In this document: positions 44,701 through 52,700 of the stretch, piece after piece | Position numbering within the stretch: position 1 is the stretch's first letter | Layout: every line of letters begins with the position of its first letter | Assembly: GCA_963662175.1 (NCBI GenBank) | Contig: OY759216.1 | Location: forward strand, 37,837,087 to 37,901,086 | From: Aradus depressus | Taxonomy: Eukaryota > Arthropoda > Insecta > Hemiptera > Aradidae | Reading direction: 5' to 3' | Length of the DNA stretch: 64,000 bases | Notes under the pieces: model-generated | What the model was told of the DNA's origin: nothing | The model's database searches: none | What the model saw: the letters and a program-made list of their open reading frames with translations, nothing else | Position numbers and translations under genes: made by a program

Positions 44701-46657
44701 GAGATGATTATTTTGGGGCCTAAGTACATTTTACAAGATACCGCTTATAATTATGACCTAATCAAAAGTCAAGGCCGCCCGGCTTTCGAAATAGTAACCG
44801 CAAAACCGTCCTAAAATGACATCTTCAAACCTATTTTTCCAGACGTTTGCTCGATTTATGCGAAAACAGTTAATCATATCGAAAACTTCGATTCGTTCCT
44901 TATTCAATTTACAACCATCCTCAAATTTGAGATCGGATCAGCACGACCAAAGTTATAGCGCCCCAAAAAATTACTGAAAAATATATAAAATTAAGAAAAA
45001 TAAAAATATATTTGATGTGGCCGTTGCAAGACTTCCTTATACCAACCACTTTTGCACACATTACTCTCGCTCTCGCAAATTCATTTTATACTGGCATTAG
45101 TATAAGGTTTGAACGACGGTTATAATATGAGTAGGGAAGAAAAGGGCATTCTGGGCCCACGATAATCCGCAAGATGGCGGCGTCCCCCACCCCAGCCCGA
45201 CCTCGCCTCCGCCCGGCATGGCCTTGCCCCCACTCCAGCCTTGCCCCTCGCCCCGACCTCGTCCCCCGCCCCAGCATGGCCCCAGGGCCGTGTCCCCTCC
45301 CCATGCCCCCATTATTCCTTTTGGTTTTCGATATCGAAAGAACTAGAAGTATCTTATAGCTTTTTATTTTCATAGTAATAATACATATCCCAGATTAGAG
45401 CGTGTTAAGGTACTTAGAATGTTATTCAAGGCTCTAAGCTGAAACCCTTTATAACTCCAAAAAGTTATTTAAAATAAACATTTTTTTGCAGTCGCTTTCT
45501 CCGAGCCATGCATCAATTGCGCAGCATACCGTTGTGTGGTCTGCGGCCGGTGCGCAGACAACGTACCCCTTCATATGCTGTCGCCAACAAGTGTCCACAT
45601 TATCTGCAAAGAAGAGGACGAAACAATTTTACAATTTTATGACAATTTAAAATGTTCGCTATGCGAAAATAATTTAACTGAAATCCACCCAGATATTGTA
45701 AACTGGTGCCGCAAATGCGATGCCGAGTTAGGCAAAATACTCACAGACCGAGCTCTAAAAGAAAATTATGTAATATTACTATGAAAATAAAAAGCTATAA
45801 GATACTTCTAGTTCTTTCGACATCGAAAACCAAAAGAAATAATGGGGGCATGGGGAGGGGGCACGGCCATGCCGGGCGGAGGCGAGGCCGGGCTGGGGTG
45901 GGGGACGCCGCCATCTTGCGAATTATCGTGGGCCCAGAATGCCCTTTTCATCCCTACTAATATGATTATAAGCTTTCTAGTATATCGGACACAGATCGCA
46001 AAAATGTAGTAAGAAAGTTACTGTTGTCATACCTTTCTGTGGAGACCGTCGTCACTGGCTGCTGGTCGAGTACTGTGGGCGAGCGCTTTCGATGTGAAGA
46101 CATCATCTTCAAGCCACTGTTAATGTTGTACTGTGCTGTAGTACAACATTAACAGTGGCTTGAAGATGATGTTTTCACATCGAAAGAGCTTGCCCATAGT
46201 ACTCAACCAGCAGCCAGTAACGACTGTTTCCGAAAGGTATGACAACAGTAACATATTTACTGGCGGAACTAACCCCTTGGTAAGAAAGTCCTATTATGGC
46301 CACATATATTTTACTGTTTTGTCCATTTATATTATTGTATTTGTTATTATTTCCTTAGTTTCAGATTGTACACCGAGTAAACAACCAAGGGTTAATGAGA
46401 GGACTCCAATGAAACGTAAAATACACTACGAAGATGAGGAAGAAGACACATGTGATAAAAATGTAAATGAATTGACTCAAGAAAAAATTCGATTGTTGAA
46501 ATTGGAAGAAGACCTAATCAAGAGGAAGTATCAAACGGAATTGGCGTACATGAAAGAGGAACATGACCTGAGGATGGAGTTTCTGGCCAGAAAGGAAGAG
46601 CTTCAGTATAAGATACTTGAAGCAGAACTTCTGCTAAAACAGAGGCAGCTTCAGTAA
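41620..46657 (+). CDS. MADF-domain protein, paralogue 1 (four exons, 258 aa)
   Basis: A probable nuclear DNA-binding protein of the MADF (Adf1-like) group. Exons 41620-41778, 42850-43059, 43974-44088 and 46365-46657 sum to 777 bp with matching phases and AG/GT borders. The N-terminal domain (about residues 8-120) has the MADF pattern: a Trp at the start (KKWSPEEINRFLEEYEKHPS), LWD, Tyr-Arg-Ser, then VVKEKIKTLRNTYTTERTR and a late aromatic block EWYDTADRFW. Exon 3 is Ser-rich (RSPSSLYGADRS). Exon 4 has an acidic/basic stretch and a long charged coiled coil (about 195-258) ending QRQLQ. All splice sites are mirrored in paralogue 2 at 49601-55059. Such genes can derive from Harbinger-type Myb/MADF accessory genes; which applies here is unknown. 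Intron 3 carries a transposon with a competing terminal exon. I chose ATG 41620 because it aligns with 49601. Confidence 0.88.
41779..42849. repeat. Intron 1 of MADF paralogue 1 with an inverted-repeat element
   Basis: Arms at 41977-42050 and 42533-42607 are reverse complements (TTTTTCGTTCCTTTTATTTTTTCTGC... and ...GCAGAAAAAATAAAAGGAACGAAAAA; GAGCGAGAAGAGCAAA inside), about 90% identical. The left flank (AAGATGGCTGATGTAGTGAGAAG) recurs at 47021-47044. No frame lies between the arms. It is a probable non-autonomous DNA element. Confidence 0.65.
42850..43059 (+). CDS. MADF paralogue 1, exon 2
   Basis: The acceptor is TATTTTTAG and the donor AACCAG|GTAATT. The 70 codons complete the MADF domain: VIPDINLDVVKEKIKTLRNT, a Ser-rich loop, then RPTLEWYDTADRFWREI. 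The loop is eight codons longer than in paralogue 2. Confidence 0.9.
43525..43810. mobile_element. SINE-A pieces in intron 2
   Basis: 43525-43715 (minus) shows GACTTATGTCC...ACTTCG, TGGACAAGAGCCCGACTCTACAGTG-type, ACGAGTACGTAACATTGCAC and the head GGGTTTCGAACCCGTG. 43770-43810 shows a plus-strand body piece (CGGGTCCCGAGCCTTTGCGATGTCAGGTACTCGTTAAAGAC). These are two overlapping or rearranged copies. Confidence 0.6.
43974..44088 (+). CDS. MADF paralogue 1, exon 3
   Basis: The acceptor is TACTTTTAG and the donor CCTTCG|GTAATG. The 115 bp are 38 codons plus one base, ending in phase 1: DSSLDMTQDPLQEAKRETSF, then LRSPSSLYGADRSF. The length and both phases equal those of paralogue 2's exon 3. Confidence 0.88.
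44500..44995. repeat. Interspersed repeat in intron 3 (family F)
   Basis: Blocks GGGGCCTAAGTACATTTTACAAG and ATAATTATGACCTAATCAAAAG reappear, inverted and diverged, at 28290-28345 and 18311-18350 (GGTCACAAATATAAGCAGTG, TTGTAAA...TTTAGGCCC). The start (AAATCCGAGCTCGAGTTTTC, CTTTAAGGTCTTCTGAACACG) matches 20220-20290. Non-coding. Confidence 0.5.
45124..45964 (+). mobile_element. 829-bp DNA transposon with long GC-rich TIRs inside MADF intron 3
   Basis: The element spans 45130-45958 and is flanked by the 6-bp direct repeat AATATG (45124-45129 and 45959-45964). The left arm 45130-45380 and right arm 45774-45958 are about 97% identical reverse complements; the left arm has a 66-bp GC-rich insertion. 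Arms start AGTAGGGA and include GGGCATTCTGGGCCCACG and CGCAAGATGGCGGCG. They are GC-rich, almost CpG-island-like, in an AT-rich locus. The 393-bp core holds a splice acceptor and a cysteine-rich exon. No transposase is present, so the element is non-autonomous. I cannot assign the superfamily; a 6-bp duplication is unusual. It is absent from intron 3 of paralogue 2. Confidence 0.88.
45492..45784 (+). CDS. Transposon-borne cysteine-rich terminal exon
   Basis: A strong acceptor (CATTTTTTTGCAG|TC) is followed by an open frame of two bases plus 97 codons ending in TGA at 45782-45784. The stop lies inside the right inverted repeat and is followed almost at once by AATAAA (45786-45791). The peptide has paired cysteines suggesting zinc binding: C-x2-C-x4-C-x2-C-x2-C (CINCAAYRCVVCGRC), then CSLC near 45655 and CRKC near 45712. 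The acceptor phase fits MADF exon 3, so splicing 44088 to 45492 would give an in-frame MADF fusion of the same total length. It could instead be the last exon of the parent element's own gene. I do not recognise the family. Confidence 0.55.
46017..46252. repeat. Long fold-back repeat just upstream of MADF exon 4
   Basis: Arms 46017-46132 and 46140-46252 are about 90% identical reverse complements with a 7-base loop (inner arm CAAGCCACTGTTAATGTTGTACT; outer arm GTTACTGTTGTCATACCTTTC). It ends about 110 bp before the exon 4 acceptor and would form a long hairpin in the pre-mRNA. Confidence 0.85.
46365..46657 (+). CDS. MADF paralogue 1, exon 4 (native last exon)
   Basis: The acceptor TAGTTTCAG is followed by two bases and 97 codons. 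DCTPSKQPRVNERTPMKRK is followed by an acidic patch and a charged helix: RKYQTELAYMKEEHDLRMEF, LARKEELQYKILEAELLLKQ, RQLQ and TAA. Its coiled-coil end is nearly identical to paralogue 2, supporting selection on both. Confidence 0.88.
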
Positions 46658-46788
46658 CCATTCTACTTTCCTCTTTACTAATTTTATTTTGAATTAACAG
46701 ATTACCCGGCGGTGCCTGGTTGTAACTTTGTGTTGTATTACTTGACCTGAAGTTGACTATGTGCCATGCACAACAAACCCTCCCTTTC

Positions 46789-46946
46789 TGTTGGTTAATT
46801 CCGGCATTTCTTCCAGAGGTGTCGTCTTATTTCTTCCGATAATATTTCGGGACTCTTACAAGTCCCTTCTTCTAAATAAAGTCCCGAAATATTGTCGGAA
46901 AAAATAAGAAGACACCTCTGGAAGAAATGCCGAAATTAACCAACAA
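46789..46946. repeat. Fold-back MITE-like repeat
   Basis: Arms 46789-46854 and 46880-46946 (TTGGTTAATTCCGGCATTTC, TTCCAGAGGTGTC, AATATTTCGGGACT) are about 92% identical reverse complements with a 25-base loop. It lies about 130 bp after the stop of MADF paralogue 1, perhaps within its 3' UTR. Confidence 0.8.
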
Positions 46947-47604
46947 TGTAAAAACCCAGAGAAGTTTAAGAAACACCTCCTTTTCTCCTCAACAAATATA
47001 ATATGCAATTTAATGTGAAGATGGCTGATGTATTGAGAAGTAATTATATCAAGGATTTCAAAATAAAACAGTAATCTGACCTGTCACAGATTTAATTATT
47101 TTGTGCAAAGCCGGCTTTGGAGGTTGCCCTCATCATTAGACTATCTAATAATTTTTTTTTTAATCCCAACAATTTTAAAAGATGATGAGTAAATAAAGTA
47201 AAATAAAAAAAAACTTGTGACTTCAGATGGGAAGTAGCAATAAAATATCTGTCATATCCATGATATTTTAAATTGTTAATTTTTGCTTAGTTTTTTGAGG
47301 TTGAGGAATAATATTCTTAAATTGAGACCAGTTTAATGTTCACGTGAAGGAGTTTTGTAAACAAATAAATATTGGCCTCAGGTCTCCAAAACATATATTT
47401 ATTTCCGTTATCGTTTCGCCTCTCAAGGCATTATCAAAACTTTTATGTTAAATATACTATTTAAACTGATTTTTTTATATATAACCAGTAACGTTTTAAT
47501 TGATTGTCCTCCAGCTCGAAATTTTGATATTCCGTTGGAACCGTTCTTATATGGATGCTACATGTGAAATATCATGAAAATCCAATCAACGGATATATAT
47601 ATGG

Positions 47605-47785
47605 GGTAGTGTTTTACACCTAGGGACCTAAGCATCTAATGCTCTTATCCCATCCCTGGAAGCGATGGGCTTTCACCTTACTTGTTTATACTACCTCTAG
47701 GTTTAGAAACCAAGTCCTTCATGAAGTACCCAGTCTCCCAGTTTCCTTAATGAACGTGAGAATGCTCCCGTGATAATCAACAGAA
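47605..47785. repeat. Interspersed repeat E, copy 2
   Basis: Matches 11925-12100 (ACACCTAGGGACCTAAGCAT, AAACCAAGTCCTTCATGAAG, CAGTCTCCCAGTTTCCTTAATGAACGTGAGAATGCTCCCGTG-type end). It is followed by AACAGAAGCTAGCAGTAATTT, which parallels GAGAAGCTGACAGTAATTACG at 11605. The family may therefore be longer and internally rearranged between copies. Confidence 0.6.
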
Positions 47786-47805
47786 GCTAGCAGTAATTTT
47801 ATGTT

Positions 47806-47806
<1 letters not shown>

Positions 47807-47837
<31 letters not shown>
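47807..47837. repeat. Poly(C) run, 31 bases
   Basis: An uninterrupted C homopolymer next to repeat E. A shorter C-rich run (about 5487-5502) lies in the first E78 intron. Exact length is unreliable from most sequencing chemistries. Confidence 0.9.
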
Positions 47838-47840
<3 letters not shown>

Positions 47841-48389
47841 CCTTCCTTTCCCGTTTAAAATTTTGGAATTTATTAATTGAGAACTTGACATTGTGACAAT
47901 CCTAGCCTTTTCACAAATATGCTGCATCCTTTTATTATATTGATTTCTTTTTTGAAGTTATTGTAATTTAATTGATGATTTGTAGTTCTATGAACAAACA
48001 ATTTAAAAACATTATTCATTATAAAAACTTCAAACTGAACACAGAGTGGTTTTAAGTTGTTAAGAATTATTTTTGAAATAACATCCTTTCCATCTCCATA
48101 TATCAATATATGTAAGGAAAAATTAATTAGTTTTCAATTCTGATTATATTTTAGTTTTCTCTTCACTTGTATATTGTTACAACAATCTTATTAAACTGTA
48201 TTTAATTTTTATAGCGCTGAATACGATTTAACAGAAATATTGTAAAGAAAGCGTATTATTTTGTAATGTTTTTATTGTATTGAAATATGTATATTTTTAT
48301 TAATATTAAATGTTTTTATTTGTATTTATTTTTTCATTCACCAATCCATGTTTCCACATTAGGATCATCAGTCATTTTTCAGGGAAAAG

Positions 48390-49115
48390 GAGTAGGATAG
48401 TGACGTATTTCGAGAACCGAAAATATTTGGTTCAGGGTTACACTTTTTTCAAGAACCGATACCCAGATCGAGTCCAGAACCGTAGATTCAGTTCCGGGTC
48501 TGGAACCGTGGATCGGAGTACGGATTGATAAAAAATATATTCTGGTTGGAAAATTATAGAATATAGGTGTTATCTTTGTGGACCTATTCTTTATATTTTG
48601 AAAAACACATTAATACAGGAATATTCCCACTGTATAGTCGAGATCATATCTACCAGAGTTACGTGAGAGCTCACTGGTAGTGGGCTTTCGAGAATCGACT
48701 ATGTTCCAGGTATCAGTTTTTTCAAGAACAGCCGGTTCCTGGTCCAGAACTGTGACCTAGTTCCGAGTCTAGAACTTTGGACCCGAATGCCGATATCATG
48801 ATGGTCTATCATAAGTAAAGATGAAAAAAAATATTCTGCTTGGTCCTAACTTAGATTGCCGAAGCAGAAATATAGGTAGTCATTGTGGCTCCAATTCCTT
48901 ATATTTTCTGATAAACATATTAATACGGCAATGTCAGTAGAGTGGCTCCAACCAGATACAATGATAGGCTACCTTAAGTAAAGATAAAACATATATTCTG
49001 GTAGGTCCTAACATATTGCCGAACGAGAAATATAGAATATAGGTTGTCCTTGTGGCACCGATTCCTTATATTTTTTGAAAAACACATTTACACAGTAATG
49101 TCTGTAGATAGGCTT
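48390..49115. repeat. Diverged tandem repeats
   Basis: A block containing 'ATATTCTGGTTGG...GAAATATAGAATATAGG...TTGTGGC..CATTCCTTATATTTT.GAAAAACACATTAATAC' recurs at about 48530, 48830 and 48985. A 'GAACCG..AGTCCAGAACCG...GTTCCGGGTCTGGAACC' block recurs at 48415-48510 and 48700-48785. Non-coding. Confidence 0.65.
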
Positions 49116-49600
49116 CAGAAGATACTATGATAAGCCACCACAAAAAAAGTTAAAAAATGTATTGTGGTTAGCTGATGAAGAAATAAAAAATATTTGTGGT
49201 CCTTAATAGGGGATTATACAGATTCTATCGAGAAACAATAATTCAAGTAGCCCCCCCTCCTACAATACCACTCAGAAATTCATAAAATCATATAATTGTT
49301 GCAACATCTTTGTCTTCATCCTATTTCCTTTTAATTTATTTCTTTCTTACCAAAATATTTCTGAGTTAGCAAATTAATATTACAAAATGATTGCTCGTTA
49401 AATCGATTCTCATAGGGAAATATAGTCCCATAGTATCTTCCCCCCGACTAGAACAGGTTACAAACCATATATGTTTGAATTTGAGTGTAGTCCATTTTCG
49501 TAAGTCTTGTATTTAATTAATGTTGCTGTAGGAATTATAATAATTTTTAATTGATCTGAGTCTAGAATATTTAAATAGATATTCATTTATGAGTCACATC

Positions 49601-49759
49601 ATGTTCAGAAAATATAAAGAGTGGTTACCCGATGAAACAATCAGGTTTCTGGAAGAATATGAGAATCACCCTTCCTTATGGGACAGCAAGAATAGTTTGT
49701 ACAGAAGCGAAAATAAAAGGGAAGAGAGTTTGAAATCTATTGTGAAAGCAATGTCAAAG
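49601..49759 (+). CDS. MADF paralogue 2, exon 1
   Basis: 53 codons, ending AAG|GTTTAT in phase 0. The WLPDETIRFLEEYENHPSLW core and REESLKSIVKAM match paralogue 1 exon 1. Confidence 0.87.
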
Positions 49760-52700
49760 GTTTATATATATTTTTTTTCTCTCAATGTTAACTCGTTATT
49801 CTGAATATTACGACAGTATGCATTGTTTCTTCTTATAACGTAGTCTCATAATAGTAGTCTAGTCGAGTTGTCAAGCTGATAATGTTTAAATGAGATAATT
49901 GGCTCCCTAGGTTGTAATTGCGACCTTCGTTATTTCTTAGTAAATAATTTAAAAATGTATAGGAATTATGACTAGTTAATCGGTTGCCCGGGAACTTAAA
50001 ACTTGTGTTTTATTACTTTACTTAAAACTGATTGCATGCGGCGCCCGGGCAAATGATAAAAAGTTTCTTCCCTTCAATTGAGACATATATTTTTGAATGT
50101 CTTCGAAATTATCTGGTATTTTTAAAAAATGGGCTCCCCTACTCTTTCAAATTTACATTTTTGAATTAGCCTCGTTGAATCATGTGATAAGGGTGAATTT
50201 AGGAGTTACCTCTTTTTAGGAATTTTTGAAAGTGTGTCTGTATTTTTCCTGCGAGAAAGGTTAGCTGCAAAGGCCTGTTTTAGATATCAGGAGGTTAAAT
50301 CAAAAAAAATGTTTGTATTTCTAAAATTCTCTTGCAAATAAGGCTGATAGCATGTACTATGTATCTATATTTATTTGGCTGTATTTACCGTGGAATTAAT
50401 CCACTTCTCAAATGTACCACGGTCATCAGACTGACCGTTTCGAAGATGTTAGCCCATACCCTGGCTTATGGTCTGCAGTGATTGGTCTCTTCGAAAGAGG
50501 CACTACGGCTTGAAGGCTGCCACTGTGAGGACAGATAGACGAAGATACACCAAGGTTCTCCTGAAGGCTGATGGCCGGATGGCAGTCAGGAAGGGCAAGA
50601 GAGTGGTGTAGGCACGTCATCTACTTGGGCTTACATTTATCTCAATTTCCAAATGACTTGAAAATATTAATAATTTTTTTTACTACTCATCTTGACAGTA
50701 TTTGATGTTGAAAACTATCCTCTTTGAAATCTTGTTATATATACCATTGTCAAGGGTGGTTGAAAGTCATAATTGCCCACCCATTATAATCGAATTTTCC
50801 TTATCTTTTCAGTTGATGCCTGGTATCAATTTATATGTTGTAAAGGAGAAAATAACATCTCTTCAAAAAGCGTACAACAAAGAGAGGTCCAAGTACGAAT
50901 ACTCCTCGTCAGCCAGTTATGGCTACAGACCTACTTTGGAGTGGTACGACACTGCAGACAGGTTCTGGAGGGAGCATCGAACCCCTAGGGTGAACCAGGT
51001 ATTTATAGTACAATAATCTGTCCACCAGCCGCCACGAAATTGGCCAGAATTTGGGGCCGATCTTGTTGTCATATGTAAGGCAAGCGACGGTCTTCCCCAA
51101 GAAGTATAAACAGCGTTGGAGGGGGATCCAGAGCCCCTCTGGATAACGCAATTTTTGAATTTGAATAACACAAATTGATATTTATAGAAAGAATCACAAT
51201 TAATGAAAGCTTGAGCAATGGACATCATTAATGTGCTCGCGAAAATTCTTTTTCCATTTAATGTAAGATCCTCCAAAAATGATGATGACTATCGCATCAT
51301 AACATCAATATTTATTAGGAAAGTTCCGATGTGTTTAACTATAATGGCATAATGTGTGTATACAATCAGATTTTATTAGTTTATAATCGATCCTAGAGAC
51401 ACATGCCCACCTACATAGTCATATAAACAAGCTAAGAGTTCGGTTAGCAGGAAAGAAAGGACACGGATTTAGAGAAATATGAGTTCTCTCCTGCGATTAG
51501 TTGTCAGCTGTGTTCTTTGTGGGAGAGGGATGACGTGGTCCAATTTCTAATAGGCAGCCCCTATTCTGATAAAGGTGCATATCCACCAAAAAAACATTTT
51601 CCCCAAATGTTTGCAATCGAATGTTTACATTTTGTTATGTTATCAATCCGATTAGAAAACAGTTTTCAAAATGATACCGAGAACAAAACTTATTGCTAGT
51701 GCCGCATTTATACTTATGTCTGCTTTAATAGAAAAAGAGAATATTAAAAAGAAAAAAAAAAGAAAACAGATCTTGGGTATCCAATTTTTTAAAAACTAGA
51801 AATTCAATGCAACAACTAACTGACATAAGAACAAGTGATAGGAGTGATTCATTCAAAAAATGTTGCCGAATGTCATCAGAAAATTTTGAATTCTTAACTT
51901 TACTAATCGGCCCAATAATTTGTAAACAGGATACAAAGGTACAGTATTATAACATATATTTTGCTATTTCACACCCTACTTCATGTTTTTTTATTTTGTT
52001 GTAATGGAACTTATTTGCTTGCCATAGTTCTGGCTTTAGTTTGTAAAACTCAATTAATTCTAAACCTTTTTTTGTTGTCCCACTCCATAAATGTTGTTGA
52101 TTCAGGATTTAAAAATTAGATGAGACCTAGTAAATGATAATATATAAATTCATTAAAGAAAAAATGTGAATTAATAAACGTTGATTAAAACAATTTATCA
52201 ATTCAACACATCAAACTTCAAAGACCGTCTCCACTGAACGCATACAAAAAATTTATTTTGATGTACCGACCCCAGTTGGAACACGAACAGATAGTTGCAG
52301 TTTGCGTGTGTGCGTGTCTCCATCAAACAAGTATACGAGTTTGCAAACATTCACAAACGTTTTGTGCGCTTGGTGGTTACGCACCTTTAGAGATAAATAC
52401 CTGAAGAGCTATTTGGGAGATGTTACGATAGATTTCTCTCAATAACAGACATATTTCCACAATTTGCTAATAGTTCAGATGAACAAAGCTCGATGAAATA
52501 TATTTGTTTGTTCTGCAAAGTTTGGATTAAGGGAAAATCTATATATACTAATGTTTACCTACTGATTGTTTTATTTAATTGAACTTTTATCAATATCAGT
52601 ATTGTATTTTTTTTTTGTGTTTTTGTTTTTAGAATCAAGTTATTATATTTTATTTTAGTAAGAAGGAATCACTCATATTGTTATGTTACTTAACGTTATC

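Larger units (their letters stand above)
46950..49588. other. Region between the MADF paralogues; repeats only
   Basis: 47021-47097 repeats the flank of the intron 1 element (AAGATGGCTGATGTATTGAGAAG...CTGACCTGTCACAGATTT). 47605-47780 is repeat E copy 2. 47807-47837 is a run of 31 C. 48390-49115 holds diverged tandem repeats. 47840-48390 and 49120-49580 show nothing recognisable beyond the promoter side of paralogue 2. Confidence 0.6.

Noticed and set aside
45174..45359. Proline-rich frame from the ATG in the left TIR
   Set aside because: Low-complexity GC-rich sequence opens several frames on both strands. There is no independent support for translation, so it is kept only as a promoter/ATG observation.
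45536..45784. Treating the cysteine-rich frame as an independent gene starting at 45536
   Set aside because: That start is GTG, and the conserved-looking cysteines extend upstream to the splice acceptor at 45491, so it is better read as a spliced terminal exon.
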